Under the pieces are notes generated by a model, which made no database searches, had not been told where the DNA came from, and saw nothing but the letters and a program-made list of their open reading frames with translations. A stretch of 64,000 nt of DNA from an uncultured Rhodocyclaceae bacterium (GTDB taxonomy: Bacteria > Pseudomonadota > Gammaproteobacteria > Burkholderiales > Rhodocyclaceae), in the NCBI GenBank assembly GCA_907163075.1, contig CAJQTY010000001.1:806001-870000 (forward strand), given 5' to 3'. The position numbers and the translations under genes are program-made. This document shows positions 28,861 through 39,354 of this stretch, in pieces. Numbering within the stretch: the first letter of the stretch is position 1; every line of letters starts with the position of its first letter.

Positions 28861-29760
28861 TCAGGACGGGAAAACGCCGGTGGACAAATAGCGGTCGCCG
28901 CGGTCGCAAACGATGGTAACGATGGTGGCGTTTTCGACTTCACGCGCCAGACGCAGGGCAATCACCATCGCGCCACCGGAAGAAATCCCGGCGAAGATGC
29001 CCTCTTCGCACGCCAGGCGCCGCGTCATTTCCTCGGCCTCCCCCTGCGACACCGATTCCACCCGGTCCACCCGCGAGCGGTCAAAAATCTTGGGCAGATA
29101 GGCTTCCGGCCATTTGCGGATGCCCGGGATCTGCGAACCCGTCTCGGGCTGGCAGCCGACAATGCAGATGGCCGGGTTCTGTTCCTTGAGGTAGCGCGAG
29201 ACGCCCATGATCGTTCCGGTGGTGCCCATGCTGCTGACAAAATGCGTGACTCGTCCGTTCGTCTCGCGCCAGATCTCGGGACCGGTTCCCTCGTAGTGCG
29301 CCAGCGGGTTATCGAAATTGGCGAACTGGTCAAGAATGATGCCGCGACCTTCATCGCGCATCTTCTCTGCCACGTCGCGCGCCAGTTCCATGCCGCCGTC
29401 CTTTGGCGTGAGCACCAGTTCGGCGCCGAACGCGCGCATCGTCTGCCGGCGTTCGATACTCTGATTCTCGGGCATGACCAGGATCATCCGGTAACCGCCC
29501 ATCGCCGCCGCCATGGCCAGGGCGATGCCGGTATTGCCCGAGGTCGCCTCGATCAGCGTCGCGCCGGGTTTGATGTCGCCGCGCCGCTCGGCATGACGAA
29601 TCATCGACAGCGCCGGGCGGTCCTTGACCGAACCGGCCGGGTTGTTGCCTTCGAGCTTGGCCAGGATGACGTTGCCGTGTGCCTCCAGGTCGGCGCCCGG
29701 CAAGCGTTTCAGCCGCACCAGTGGCGTTCCTCCGACATAGTCTTCAAGGGTCTTATACAT
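28861..29760 (-). CDS. cysM: Cysteine synthase B (O-acetylserine sulfhydrylase)
   Basis: A 299-residue PLP enzyme making cysteine from O-acetylserine and sulfide or thiosulfate. The PLP lysine is in [19 protein letters not shown], the phosphate-binding substrate loop is [13 protein letters not shown], and the GISSGGAMV block binds the cofactor phosphate. Length and the LEGNNPAGS variant fit CysM more than CysK. It overlaps hldD by 8 nt, continuing the LPS/heptose gene run. Confidence 0.94.
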   Translation of the reverse strand: MYKTLEDYVGGTPLVRLKRLPGADLEAHGNVILAKLEGNNPAGSVKDRPALSMIRHAERRGDIKPGATLIEATSGNTGIALAMAAAMGGYRMILVMPENQSIERRQTMRAFGAELVLTPKDGGMELARDVAEKMRDEGRGIILDQFANFDNPLAHYEGTGPEIWRETNGRVTHFVSSMGTTGTIMGVSRYLKEQNPAICIVGCQPETGSQIPGIRKWPEAYLPKIFDRSRVDRVESVSQGEAEEMTRRLACEEGIFAGISSGGAMVIALRLAREVENATIVTIVCDRGDRYLSTGVFPS

Positions 29761-30754
29761 GCTTGTTCAGCCACTCAACGTAGTGCGCGACGCCTTCCTC
29801 AACGCTGGCAAACGGGGCGTCATAACCCGCCTGGCGCAGCTTCGCAAGATCGGCCTGAGTGAAACTCTGGTATTTTCCGCGGAGCGCGTCAGGAAACGGG
29901 ATGTACTCGATGAAGCCCTGCTGCAGCAGTTCTTCGAGCGACTGATTCGGCTCGCCGGCCAGCGCGCGGCAGCTATTGACGTTGGCCACGGCGAGCTCGT
30001 TGAAGCTTTGCGCCCGCCCGGTACCCAGATTGAAGATGCCCGATTTCTCCGGATGGTCGAGGAAGAAGAGGTTCACCTTGCTCACATCGCCAACGTACAC
30101 GAAATCCCGCTTCTGCGCACCGTTGGCGTAACCGTCGCAGCCTTCGAACAGCTTGACCTTGTACGCCGAGCGGAACTGGTTGTAGTGGTGGAAGGCGACC
30201 GACGCCATGCGCCCCTTGTGCGATTCGCGCGGGCCGTAGACGTTGAAATAACGAAAGCCGACGATCTGCGAAGCCGCTTCCGGCAGACGCTGGCGCACGA
30301 TCTGGTCGAAGAGGAACTTGGAGTAGCCATACACGTTGAGCGGCGCCTCGAACGCCCGTTCTTCCCTGAATTCGCTGCTGCCGCCGTAGGTTGCCGCGCT
30401 CGAGGCATAGAGGAACTGGACGCGCTGATCGATGCACCAGTCGAGCATGCTTATCGAATAGCGAAAATTGTTCTCCATCATGTAGCGGCCGTCGGATTCC
30501 ATGGTGTCGGAACAGGCACCCTCGTGGAAAACGGCGTCTACCCTGCCGTCGAATTGTCCGGCCAGCAGCCGTTCGATGAATTCCTTCTTGTCGAGGTAAT
30601 CGACGATCTCGCAATCGACCAGATTCCTGAATTTGTCAGCGCGTGTCAGATTGTCGACGGCGATGATCCGGTTCACCCCGCGCTCGTTGAGCGCCTTGAC
30701 AAGATTCGATCCGATAAAACCGGCCGCGCCGGTAACAATGGTATACATGGACAT
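29753..30754 (-). CDS. hldD: ADP-L-glycero-D-manno-heptose 6-epimerase
   Basis: 333 residues, an SDR-type epimerase. The Rossmann motif is [10 protein letters not shown], the catalytic site is SSAATYGG with YGYSK, and there is a long substrate-binding domain. It produces ADP-L-glycero-heptose for the LPS inner core. An alternative start two codons later (30748) is equally possible. It sits 3 bp after the heptose kinase gene in the usual order rfaE1-hldD-cysM. Confidence 0.95.
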   Translation of the reverse strand: MSMYTIVTGAAGFIGSNLVKALNERGVNRIIAVDNLTRADKFRNLVDCEIVDYLDKKEFIERLLAGQFDGRVDAVFHEGACSDTMESDGRYMMENNFRYSISMLDWCIDQRVQFLYASSAATYGGSSEFREERAFEAPLNVYGYSKFLFDQIVRQRLPEAASQIVGFRYFNVYGPRESHKGRMASVAFHHYNQFRSAYKVKLFEGCDGYANGAQKRDFVYVGDVSKVNLFFLDHPEKSGIFNLGTGRAQSFNELAVANVNSCRALAGEPNQSLEELLQQGFIEYIPFPDALRGKYQSFTQADLAKLRQAGYDAPFASVEEGVAHYVEWLNKHV

Positions 30755-30757
30755 CCC

Positions 30758-31690
30758 TCAGTTCAGTGCGGCATCAAGCTCGGCGCGCGTAACCACCGCC
30801 GTTCCGAGCTTCCCGACGACAATCCCGGCCGCGACATTGGCGACGTGAATGGCCTGCGCCCAATCGGCACCGTGCGCGAGCATCACCGCCAGCGTCGCAA
30901 TCACCGTATCCCCGGCGCCCGAGACATCGAATACCTCGCGTGCGACGGCCTTTTCGTTAACCGTTCCCGTCGCATGGAACAGCGTCATTCCCTCTTCGCT
31001 GCGCGTCACCAGCAACGCCTCCAGTGCCAGTTCGCGGCGCAGGGCATCGGCCTTGCGCTGCAGTTCATCGTCATCCTTCCAGCGCCCGACGACTTCGCGC
31101 ATCTCGGAACGATTCGGCGTGATTATGGTGGCCCCGGCGTAGTTCGAATAATCGTCGCCTTTCGGATCGACGAGGACCGTCTTGCCGGCCGCGCGCGCCA
31201 TCCGAATCATGTCGCCGACGTGCGTCAATCCCCCCTTGCCGTAATCCGAGAACACCACGGCATCGCAGGCGGGCAGGCGCTCCTCGAATTCGGAGAGTTT
31301 GGCGCGTAGCGCCTCGTGCGAAGGCACTGTCTCGAAATCAATGCGCAGAAGCTGCTGCTGGCGGCTGATAACGCGCAGCTTGACGGTGGTGGTAATGGCG
31401 TCGTCGACGTGCAGGCTGGCGTCAATGCCGCCTTCCGTCATCAAGCGCTTGAGGCTTTCGCCGGGCTCGTCGTTGCCAACCAGCGCCAGCAGGGAAACCC
31501 GCGCGCCAAGCGCCGCCGCGTTGCGCGCCACGTTGGCGGCGCCGCCTGGACGCTCCTCGCTGCGCACGACCCTGACCACCGGCACCGGCGCCTCGGGCGA
31601 GATGCGCGACACTTCGCCGAACCAGTAACGGTCGAGCATTACGTCGCCAACAATGAGCAGTCGGACAGCCGAAAGATCTCCCAGATACAT
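30758..31690 (-). CDS. rfaE1: D-glycero-beta-D-manno-heptose-7-phosphate kinase (HldE kinase domain)
   Basis: 310 residues, PfkB-type sugar kinase. IVGDVMLDRYWFGEVSRISP is the N-terminal signature, RPGGAANVARNAAALGA the substrate site, and DVSGAGDTVIATLAV the catalytic and anion-hole motif. The adenylyltransferase half of bifunctional HldE is absent, so a separate rfaE2 is expected elsewhere. The start at 31690 is preferred, with GAGGG 7 nt upstream; ATGs at 31696 and 31720 are alternatives. Confidence 0.92.
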   Translation of the reverse strand: MYLGDLSAVRLLIVGDVMLDRYWFGEVSRISPEAPVPVVRVVRSEERPGGAANVARNAAALGARVSLLALVGNDEPGESLKRLMTEGGIDASLHVDDAITTTVKLRVISRQQQLLRIDFETVPSHEALRAKLSEFEERLPACDAVVFSDYGKGGLTHVGDMIRMARAAGKTVLVDPKGDDYSNYAGATIITPNRSEMREVVGRWKDDDELQRKADALRRELALEALLVTRSEEGMTLFHATGTVNEKAVAREVFDVSGAGDTVIATLAVMLAHGADWAQAIHVANVAAGIVVGKLGTAVVTRAELDAALN

Positions 31691-31721
31691 GCGCATTCCC
31701 TCGGCCCGTTCGGGCCTCAAA

Positions 31722-32891
31722 TCAAGGCGTCAAATCGAATTCTTCGGTACGCTTGGGCGAGTAGGTTTCCCAGCCGCCGCAGGCCGGGCAGCGCCAATAG
31801 AACTGGCGTGCCTTGAAACCGCAATTATCGCACCGATAACGCGCCAGCCGCCGGGTGTAGCCCTGCACGATACTCTTGGCCAGATCCAGGTCGGCCCGGG
31901 CTTCGGGCGCCGCCACCAGCAACCGGGCCTCGATCAGCTTGTCGAAACCGAGCAGCGTCGGATTGCGTTTCAACTCGTCGCGCACCAGACAGTACGCCGC
32001 ATCCGCGCCTTCACTCTCGAGTACGAGCTGAAAAACGACGTCGAGCAGATCGAGCGAGGGATAACGATCGAGATAGCCACGCAGAAGTTGCAAGCCTTCA
32101 TCGCTGCGCTTCAGCTTACGGAAGGCATCGAGCAGGCGCTGTGCGACCAGGGCCAGGTAGGTCGGATCCTGCTGCTCGATCCGTTGCCAGCAGGCGATGG
32201 CTTCGGCGGTTCTGTCCTGCTGCACCTCGATATCGCCCTGCAGAAGACTGGCGCGAACGCATTTCCGGTTTCTCTCGAGCGCTGTCTTCAGGTAGCCGGT
32301 GGCCGCATCGGGACGCGAGCGAATGACCTCGGCGGCGGCCAGTTCGCAGTAGTACTCGGCGATTTCCTTTTGTGAAGCAATGTCGGGCAATTCGGCGGCT
32401 ATGGCAATCGCCCTTTCCCAATCCTTTTCGAGCTGGTAAATCTCAAGCAAATTCCGCTTGGCGTCCTTGACCAGCGCCGAGTGCTGAAGCTTGTCGAAAA
32501 CCTCCTCGGCGCGGTCGAGCAAACCGGCCTTCAGATAATCCTGCCCGAGTTCGGCCAGCGCCTGCAGCTTCAGGTCCTGGGGCAGGTCGTCGCGCTCAGC
32601 GAGGTTCTGGTGCATGCGAATGGCGCGCTCGGTCTCGCCGCGCCGACGAAACAGGCTACCCAGCGCGAAGTGCAGTTCGATCGTCTGCGGGTCGACCTTT
32701 ACGGCATCGACAAACGATTCGATGGCGCGATCCGGTTGCTCGTTGAGCAGGAAATTGAGGCCCTGGAAATACGAGCGTGGCAGCGCCCGCGACTCCTTGA
32801 CCAGGTGCCGGATGTCGATGCGCGCTGCGGCCCAGCCCAGCCCGAAGAAGAGCGGGAAGAACAGGAGTTGCCAGTATTCAAATTCAATCAT
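31722..32891 (-). CDS. lapB: Lipopolysaccharide assembly protein B (TPR plus rubredoxin-like zinc domain)
   Basis: 389 residues. One N-terminal membrane anchor (WQLLFFPLFFGLGWAAARID) is followed by about seven to nine TPR repeats and a C-terminal zinc-binding domain with CDNC and CPAC pairs. LapB/YciM tunes LPS synthesis by directing FtsH to LpxC. It normally follows lapA; here lapA is broken (32915-33145). Confidence 0.94.
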   Translation of the reverse strand: MIEFEYWQLLFFPLFFGLGWAAARIDIRHLVKESRALPRSYFQGLNFLLNEQPDRAIESFVDAVKVDPQTIELHFALGSLFRRRGETERAIRMHQNLAERDDLPQDLKLQALAELGQDYLKAGLLDRAEEVFDKLQHSALVKDAKRNLLEIYQLEKDWERAIAIAAELPDIASQKEIAEYYCELAAAEVIRSRPDAATGYLKTALERNRKCVRASLLQGDIEVQQDRTAEAIACWQRIEQQDPTYLALVAQRLLDAFRKLKRSDEGLQLLRGYLDRYPSLDLLDVVFQLVLESEGADAAYCLVRDELKRNPTLLGFDKLIEARLLVAAPEARADLDLAKSIVQGYTRRLARYRCDNCGFKARQFYWRCPACGGWETYSPKRTEEFDLTP

Positions 32892-32914
32892 TCGATCATT
32901 CGATCAAGGACACC

Positions 32915-33145
32915 CTATCGTAAGCCGCTGCCCCCCACCCCCTGTCCGGCGCCAACGGCGGTCGGCAAGGACCGTGCTCCGAGTGCCGTGCCGCCGGCAA
33001 AAAAACCAGGACGATGATGATCAGTAAGGCCTGCCCGGTAGTTTCAAAGAAGAAGCGAACACTGACAGGATCGGAGTTTTTGAGCGCAAAGGCAAGCCGG
33101 AACAGGAATATGAAAATCCGGCAGCCCTATCTCCAAGGCACGCAT
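32915..33145 (-). pseudogene. lapA: lapA, frameshifted
   Basis: The ATG at 33145 has GGAGGG six bases upstream and starts MRALEIGLP. The LapA-like sequence then continues in another frame (RIFIFLFRLAFALKNSDPVS, then VRFFFETTGQALLIIIVLVF) and again in a third frame (GGTALGARSLP) to the TAG at 32915. LapA proteins read ALKNSDPVxVRFF and end in AAGAALG, so identity is clear despite at least two frameshifts. The second shift lies next to a 7-base A/T homopolymer (about 33000), so sequencing error is possible for that one. LapA is a small inner-membrane partner of LapB. Confidence 0.8.
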
Positions 33146-33160
33146 CAGCTTCCCTCCAGA

Positions 33161-33192
33161 AATAAAAAGGGCGGCAACTCGCGTTGCCGCCC
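33161..33192 (-). terminator. Intrinsic terminator after ihfB
   Basis: GGGCGGCAAC (33169-33178) and GTTGCCGCCC (33183-33192) form a perfect 10-bp stem with a TCGC loop. On the minus strand it is followed by TTTTTATT. It ends the rpsA-ihfB transcript and separates it from lapA/lapB. Confidence 0.88.
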
Positions 33193-33223
33193 ATGACATT
33201 TCACTTTACCACAATTTCGTCAC

Positions 33224-33517
33224 TCAGACCGATTCGAGCGCGCCATCGACACGCTCACGCAGCTCCTTGCCCGCCTTGAAATGCGGCACCCATTTTTCCG
33301 GGACGCTGACCTTATCCCCGGACTTCGGGTTCCGGCCAACACGCGGCGGGCGATAGTTCAGCGAAAAGCTGCCGAATCCGCGGATTTCGATACGATCACC
33401 CTTGACCAAAGCTTCCGACATCGCATCAAGAATCATCTTGACCGCAAAATCGGCATCCTTTGCAACGAGTTGCGGAAACCTCTCCGCCAACCGTGCGATC
33501 AAATCTGACTTGGTCAT
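33224..33517 (-). CDS. ihfB: Integration host factor beta subunit
   Basis: 97 residues, HU/IHF family. [17 protein letters not shown] is the N-terminus and [20 protein letters not shown] is the DNA-bending arm with its conserved proline. It pairs with IhfA to bend DNA. It lies 10 bp after rpsA, a conserved arrangement, and is followed by a strong terminator. Confidence 0.95.
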   Translation of the reverse strand: MTKSDLIARLAERFPQLVAKDADFAVKMILDAMSEALVKGDRIEIRGFGSFSLNYRPPRVGRNPKSGDKVSVPEKWVPHFKAGKELRERVDGALESV

Positions 33518-33527
33518 GCTTCGAACC

Positions 33528-35225
33528 TTATTGCGGGTTGTTCAGCTTGGCTTTCAGCAGAGCACCAAGGTTGGTCGTCCCCGAGTTGACGCTGCTGTCT
33601 GCAGAAAACTTCTGCATCGCTTCGTACTGCTCGGCCTGATCCTTGGCCTTGATCGATAGGTTGATCGAACGCGTCTTGCGGTCGATGTTGATGATCATCG
33701 TTTCGACGGCGTCACCTTCCTTGTAAACCTTGGTGAGATCGTCGATACGATCGCGCGATACTTCGGATGCGCGCAGATAGCCTTCCATGTCGCCTTCGAG
33801 GGTGATGATCGCGCCGCGGGCATCGACCGACTTCACGACACCGCGCACAATGGCGTTCTTCTCGTGGGTAGCGATGAAACTGGTATAGGGATCGCCATCA
33901 AGCTGCTTGATGCCAAGGGAAATACGCTCCTTCTCGGTGTCGATCGCCAGCACTACGGCCTCGACTTCGTCACCCTTCTTGAAGTTGCGGATGGCTTCTT
34001 CGCCAGGCACCGACCACGAGAGGTCGGAGAGGTGAACCAGGCCATCGATGCCGCCCGGCAAGCCAATGAACACGCCGAAGTCGGTAATCGACTTGATCGC
34101 GCCGCGAACCTTGTCGCCCTTCTTCTGGTTCATCGAGAACTCGTCCCACGGATTGGCAGCGCACTGCTTCATGCCGAGCGAGATACGGCGACGCTCTTCG
34201 TCGATCTCGAGGATCATGACTTCGACTTCGTCGCCCAGTTGAACGACCTTGGACGGATGAACATTCTTGTTGGTCCAGTCCATTTCGGAGACGTGCACCA
34301 GGCCTTCGATACCTTGCTCGATTTCAACGAATGCACCGTAATCGGTCAGGTTGGTCACCTTGCCGAACAGGCGGGTGCTTTGCGGGTAACGACGCGAGAT
34401 GCCGACCCACGGGTCTTCGCCGAGCTGCTTGAGGCCGAGCGAAACGCGGTTCTTGTCCTGGTCGAACTTGAGGATCTTGGCTTGTACTTCGTCGCCGACG
34501 GCGAGAACTTCGGACGGGTGACGAACACGGCGCCAGGCCAGGTCGGTGATGTGCAGCAGGCCATCGATACCGCCAAGGTCAACGAATGCGCCGTAGTCGG
34601 TGATGTTCTTGACGATACCCTTGACGATGCTGCCTTCCTTGAGGTTGGACAGTAGCGCTTCGCGCTCTTCGCCCACGCTGGCTTCGAGAACGGCACGACG
34701 GGATACGACAACGTTGTTGCGCTTGCGGTCGAGCTTGATGACCTTGAATTCGTAAGTTTTACCTTCGTACGGCGTGGTGTCCTTGACCGGACGCATGTCG
34801 ACCAGCGAGCCCGGAAGGAAAGCGCGGACGCTGTTGGCCATAACGGTCAGACCACCCTTGACCTTGCCGGTGATGGTGCCGGTAACCAGGGTGCCTTCGT
34901 TCAACGCGGCTTCGAGGTAGTTCCATGCGGCAACGCGCTTGGCGCGTTCGCGTGAGAGGCGGGTTTCGCCGAAACCGTTTTCAAGCTGCTCGATGGCAAC
35001 TTGAGTAAAGTCACCGACCTTGACTTCAAGTTCGCCAAGGTCGCTTAGAAATTCTTCACGTTCGATATAGCTTTCGGATTTCAGTCCGGCATTGACGACC
35101 ACAAAGTTCTGGTCGATACGCACGACTTCTGCGGTAATGACTTCGCCCTGGCGCATTTCCTGGCGCGCGAGGCTGGCTTCAAAAAGATCGGCAAAACTTT
35201 CTTGAACAATGGGATTAGCTGACAT
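33528..35225 (-). CDS. rpsA: 30S ribosomal protein S1
   Basis: 565 residues with six S1/OB-fold repeats, for example [40 protein letters not shown] and [20 protein letters not shown]. It binds mRNA on the 30S subunit during initiation. The ATG at 35225 ([19 protein letters not shown]) matches the usual S1 start; the frame extends 7 codons further upstream without support. It heads the rpsA-ihfB unit, 172 bp after aroA-cmk. Confidence 0.96.
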   Translation of the reverse strand: MSANPIVQESFADLFEASLARQEMRQGEVITAEVVRIDQNFVVVNAGLKSESYIEREEFLSDLGELEVKVGDFTQVAIEQLENGFGETRLSRERAKRVAAWNYLEAALNEGTLVTGTITGKVKGGLTVMANSVRAFLPGSLVDMRPVKDTTPYEGKTYEFKVIKLDRKRNNVVVSRRAVLEASVGEEREALLSNLKEGSIVKGIVKNITDYGAFVDLGGIDGLLHITDLAWRRVRHPSEVLAVGDEVQAKILKFDQDKNRVSLGLKQLGEDPWVGISRRYPQSTRLFGKVTNLTDYGAFVEIEQGIEGLVHVSEMDWTNKNVHPSKVVQLGDEVEVMILEIDEERRRISLGMKQCAANPWDEFSMNQKKGDKVRGAIKSITDFGVFIGLPGGIDGLVHLSDLSWSVPGEEAIRNFKKGDEVEAVVLAIDTEKERISLGIKQLDGDPYTSFIATHEKNAIVRGVVKSVDARGAIITLEGDMEGYLRASEVSRDRIDDLTKVYKEGDAVETMIINIDRKTRSINLSIKAKDQAEQYEAMQKFSADSSVNSGTTNLGALLKAKLNNPQ

Positions 35226-35397
35226 GTGTGAGTTACCTGACCGCATAACTGCGGGTAGAGTTAAAAAACGTCACCAATTCTTGCTATTCGCCAGACGGAA
35301 ACCTGAACGGCTTTGCCGTTGAACCCTGACGGGCCAGCGAAATAGGAAATCGAACGGGTAACACCTTCGGCGCGCGGCACATGCCGCAACACCCTTG

Positions 35398-37350
35398 CTA
35401 CAACGCCTTCTTGCTCCAGACCAAGACTTGAGTCACCGCTTGTTCAATGCTCAGATCAGTCGTGTCAAGCAATTCGGCATCTTCATTCTGCTGCAATGGC
35501 GCCACACTACGTTGGCTATCGCGTTCGTCGCGCTCGCGCAAATCCAGCAAAAGAGGCAGGATACTAGCAGTGATTCCTTTTTCGATCAACTGCTTATAGC
35601 GCCTTTCGGCTCGCACTTCGACACTGGCGGTCAGGAAGACTTTGGTCGCCGCATCCGGAAACACCACCGAGGCCATATCGCGTCCATCGGCCACCAAGCC
35701 AGGCGCCAGACGGAATACGCGTTGCCTGAAAAGCAGTGCAGCGCGAACGGCCGGCAGTGAAGCAACCTGGGAAGCTCCGGATGAGATTTCCTCCTGGCGA
35801 ATTGCCTCGCCCACCTCTTCACCGGAAAGCAGGATCGAGTTTTCACCGAACACCACATCGAGTCCGGCAGCGATGGCCGCCACTCGCAATTCGTCATTCC
35901 AAGGCACATCGGCGCGCCGGGCAGCCAGCGCGGTCAGACGATACAGTGCGCCAGAATCAAGATAATGCCAGCCCAGCGCTGCCGCAACGCGCGCCGCGAC
36001 GGTCCCTTTGCCAGAAGCCGAAGGGCCGTCAATAGCAATTACCGGGACGGGCTGTGTCACCGTCGAGAATCGTTCGAAATAGTCGGGAAAGGTCTTGCCC
36101 ACACAACTCGGATCATTGATGCGCAATGACGTGCCAAAAGCCGCCAGCGAGAAGCACATGGCGATGCGGTGATCGTCGTAGGTATCGATGCCGTTGTTAG
36201 GCGTTCGAAGCGCGGCACGAGGCGGCGTCACGCGAATGAAGTCGGCGCCCTCCTCGACTTCTGCGCCGAGCTTGCGCAACTCAGTCGCCATCGCCGCGAT
36301 GCGGTCGGTTTCCTTGACGCGCCAACTGGCAATGTTGGTGAGTGTGGTCGGGCCTTCGGCAAATAGCGCTGTTGTCGCGAGCGTCATTGCTGCATCGGGA
36401 ATGTGGTTGCAGTCGAGTTCGATGCCGTGCAGCTTTCCTGACAACGGTGAAGAAACCGCAATCCAGTTCGGGCCCATCTCGATGTGGGCTCCCATTTGCG
36501 ACAACGCATCGGCAAAACGCACATCGCCCTGTATCGAGTCGCTGCCGACGCCTTCAACGCGAATGGTTTGCTGTGGCCCGCCACCAATCGCTCCAAGCGC
36601 CAGGAAATACGAGGCCGACGACGCATCGCCCTCAACATAGATCACACCGGGCGAACGGTAAGATGCGCCGGATGAAACCGTAAACCGCTGCCAGCCCTCA
36701 CGTACGACGTTCACACCGAAGCGCGCCATTACGGCCAGCGTGATTTCGACATAGGGTTTGGAGATCAGCTCGCCGACGACTTCAACTGAGGTTTCAACCC
36801 CGGTCAGCGGCAGCGCCATCAGCAGGCCGGTCAGAAACTGGCTCGAAACGTCTCCGCGCACCTTTACCAGACCCGACGCCCGAATCGTCGCCGGCCTGAT
36901 TTTCAGCGGCGGGAAACCCTGTTTATCCAGATACGCAATGTCGGCACCGAGTTCGCGCAAGGCATCGACCAGATCGCCAATCGGCCGCTCGTGCATGCGT
37001 TCGACACCGAACAGCCGGTAGTCCCCGCCGGCCAGAGCAAGTGCTGCGGTCAGCGAGCGGAAGGCCGTACCCGCATTGCCGAGAAACAGATCAGCGTCCT
37101 TGACGGGAAAAACACCGCCGGTTCCGCGTACACGATAGGCGTTTTCACCAAGCGACTGGACACTCACGCCGAGTGTTTCGAGTGCTTCAAGCATGCGCGC
37201 CGTATCGTCGGACTCAAGCAGGTCACGAATCTCTGTTTCACCCTCGGCGAGAGCGGCGAGCAACAAAACGCGGTTGGAAATGCTCTTCGAACCGGGCAGA
37301 CGCACGCTACCGCGCGCTGAAAGCAGCATCGGAAGATCGATAAATTCCAT
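35398..37350 (-). CDS. aroA-cmk: Fused EPSP synthase and cytidylate kinase (AroA-Cmk)
   Basis: A single 650-residue frame. Residues ~1-430 are 3-phosphoshikimate 1-carboxyvinyltransferase ([56 protein letters not shown]). Residues ~435-650 are cytidylate kinase (P-loop [10 protein letters not shown] at 441-450, [23 protein letters not shown]). Elsewhere these are usually two adjacent genes. The fused parts look intact, with conserved catalytic residues in both. The start lies 5 bp after tyrA, in an aromatic amino-acid operon. Confidence 0.94.
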   Translation of the reverse strand: MEFIDLPMLLSARGSVRLPGSKSISNRVLLLAALAEGETEIRDLLESDDTARMLEALETLGVSVQSLGENAYRVRGTGGVFPVKDADLFLGNAGTAFRSLTAALALAGGDYRLFGVERMHERPIGDLVDALRELGADIAYLDKQGFPPLKIRPATIRASGLVKVRGDVSSQFLTGLLMALPLTGVETSVEVVGELISKPYVEITLAVMARFGVNVVREGWQRFTVSSGASYRSPGVIYVEGDASSASYFLALGAIGGGPQQTIRVEGVGSDSIQGDVRFADALSQMGAHIEMGPNWIAVSSPLSGKLHGIELDCNHIPDAAMTLATTALFAEGPTTLTNIASWRVKETDRIAAMATELRKLGAEVEEGADFIRVTPPRAALRTPNNGIDTYDDHRIAMCFSLAAFGTSLRINDPSCVGKTFPDYFERFSTVTQPVPVIAIDGPSASGKGTVAARVAAALGWHYLDSGALYRLTALAARRADVPWNDELRVAAIAAGLDVVFGENSILLSGEEVGEAIRQEEISSGASQVASLPAVRAALLFRQRVFRLAPGLVADGRDMASVVFPDAATKVFLTASVEVRAERRYKQLIEKGITASILPLLLDLRERDERDSQRSVAPLQQNEDAELLDTTDLSIEQAVTQVLVWSKKAL

Positions 37351-37355
37351 GGTCG

Positions 37356-38240
37356 TTACCTGGCCTTACCTTCGGCCCACGTGCGCCGTGCCGAGCGGGC
37401 GATATCAAAGGTTTTTTCGAGTGCGGCGCCGTCGCCTCGTCGCAATGCATCGTGCAATTCGTCGAGTTGCGCCCGGTAGCGGTCGAGTTCTTCCAGCAGC
37501 GCAACGTGGTTGGCCAGACAGATATCTCGCCACATTTCCGGATGGCTGGCCGCGATGCGCGTGAAATCGCGGAAACCGCTAGCCGCAAAGCTGAAATAGA
37601 GCTCACTGTTTTCGCGCACGGCAAGATCATGAACCAGCGCAAACGACAGCAGGTGCGGCAGATGGCTGACGGCGGCAAAAACCCGGTCATGCTCGCTCGG
37701 GAGCAGTTGATGAACCTGCGCGCCGCACCATTCCCAGGCCGAACGCACACGGGCCAGATTAAGCACTGAGTTTTCCGGTAGCGGCGTCAGCACCACTTTC
37801 TTTTCCCGGTAGAGATCGGCGCGTGCCGCCGCCGCCCCACTGTTTTCGGCACCCGCAATCGGATGCGCGGGAACAAACTGTCCCAGCTTGTCGCCAAAAT
37901 GCTCACGCGCCGCAGCGACCACATCCGTCTTGGTGCTGCCGCCGTCAGTAACGACGGTATCCGGCCCCAGATAGGGGGCAATACGCGCCATGATTTCCGG
38001 CATTTGCCCGACCGGCGTGGCGATCAGAACCAGATCGGCGTCGGCCACTTCCTGTCCGGCGTTGGCGCCTGCACGATCGATGATGCCCAGGTCCAGCGCC
38101 TGAGTCAGCGTAGCCAAGCTGCGTCCGAAACCAACGACTTCCTCGACCTGCTCGGCCGCCTTGAGCCCGAGAGCGAAAGAACCGCCAATCAGGCCGACGC
38201 CAAAGACAACAATCTTGCCGAATTCTGGCGCGTTGCTCAT
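37356..38240 (-). CDS. tyrA: Prephenate dehydrogenase
   Basis: 294 residues. The NAD-binding [14 protein letters not shown] is near the N-terminus, followed by [24 protein letters not shown] and the C-terminal helical domain with [13 protein letters not shown]. It oxidises prephenate to 4-hydroxyphenylpyruvate for tyrosine. The start at 38240 shares one base with the hisC stop; an upstream in-frame extension to 38312 lies inside hisC and is not used. Confidence 0.94.
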   Translation of the reverse strand: MSNAPEFGKIVVFGVGLIGGSFALGLKAAEQVEEVVGFGRSLATLTQALDLGIIDRAGANAGQEVADADLVLIATPVGQMPEIMARIAPYLGPDTVVTDGGSTKTDVVAAAREHFGDKLGQFVPAHPIAGAENSGAAAARADLYREKKVVLTPLPENSVLNLARVRSAWEWCGAQVHQLLPSEHDRVFAAVSHLPHLLSFALVHDLAVRENSELYFSFAASGFRDFTRIAASHPEMWRDICLANHVALLEELDRYRAQLDELHDALRRGDGAALEKTFDIARSARRTWAEGKAR

Positions 38241-39328
38241 CACACCACCTTGTCCATGGCTTCGATAAAGCGCTGGTTCTCGGCTTCGGTACCAATCGTC
38301 ACGCGCAGCCATTCGGGCATTCCGTAGCCGCCAATCGGACGCACGATAACGCCCTGCTGGAGCAACTTCTGATTCAGTGAAGCCGCGTCGCCGACCTTGA
38401 AGGTGATGAAATTTCCATGCGAGGGAATATGCGAGAAACCGAAGCGTTTGAGACCGGCGAGTATCTGTTCCATGCCAGCGCGATTGAGGGCGTAGCTTCT
38501 GGCAACAAACTCATGATCATCAAGTGCCGCTGTGGCGGCGGCCAGTGCCAGATTGTTGCAGTTGAACGGTTGCCGCACGCGGTTCATCAGATCGGCAATT
38601 TCTGCCGAAGCCAGCGCATAACCGATACGCAAACCAGCAAGCCCGTAGATCTTGGAAAAGGTCCGCGTGATCACCAGATTCGGAAACTCCGCCAGCCAGG
38701 CTGTCGTATTAGCACGTTCAGTCGGCGGAATGTATTCGTTATAGGCCTCATCCAGCACAACAATGACATCGCCCGGAACGGCCTGCATAAATGTCTTGAG
38801 CTGCGGATACGGCAGGAAGGTTCCGGTCGGGTTGTTCGGATTGGCGATCCAGATCAGACGTGTATCCGGGCGAATCGCGTCGCGCATGGCCTCGAGGTCA
38901 TGCCCGAAATCCTTGGCGGGCACGGCGATCAGCTCGGCACCCGCCGAGAGCGAGGCCAAAGGATAAACCGCAAACGCGTGCTGCGAAAAAATGGCCGAAC
39001 GACCGGGCGCGAGGAAGACCCGCGCAATCAGGTCAAGCACGTCGTTCGACCCGTTGCCGAGAACGATGTGCTCCATGGCGAGCCCTGAATGGCCGGACAA
39101 CGCATGCTTCAGATCGAAGTCGTCCGGATAGCGCTCGAGCGTAGCAATGGCCTTTTCCATCGCCGCTTTCGCCTTGGGGCTCATGCCCAGCGGATTTTCG
39201 TTGGAGGCGAGCTTGACGATGCGCTCGACCGGGATACCCATTTCGCGCGCCAGTTGCGTGATCGGTTTGCCCGGAAGATAGGGGGAGATCGCTCGTACGT
39301 TTGGCAATGACTGGTCACGAAGTGACAT
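38240..39328 (-). CDS. hisC: Histidinol-phosphate aminotransferase
   Basis: A 362-residue class I/II aminotransferase. KLASNENPLGMS opens the fold, the PLP lysine is in RTFSKIYGLAGLRIGYALAS, and VLGNGSNDVLDLIARVF binds cofactor phosphate. Placement between pheA and tyrA is the usual betaproteobacterial order and suggests it may also transaminate aromatic precursors. Confidence 0.93.
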   Translation of the reverse strand: MSLRDQSLPNVRAISPYLPGKPITQLAREMGIPVERIVKLASNENPLGMSPKAKAAMEKAIATLERYPDDFDLKHALSGHSGLAMEHIVLGNGSNDVLDLIARVFLAPGRSAIFSQHAFAVYPLASLSAGAELIAVPAKDFGHDLEAMRDAIRPDTRLIWIANPNNPTGTFLPYPQLKTFMQAVPGDVIVVLDEAYNEYIPPTERANTTAWLAEFPNLVITRTFSKIYGLAGLRIGYALASAEIADLMNRVRQPFNCNNLALAAATAALDDHEFVARSYALNRAGMEQILAGLKRFGFSHIPSHGNFITFKVGDAASLNQKLLQQGVIVRPIGGYGMPEWLRVTIGTEAENQRFIEAMDKVV

Positions 39329-39354
39329 GGGCGGTCCTCGATAAAAAGGAAAAA

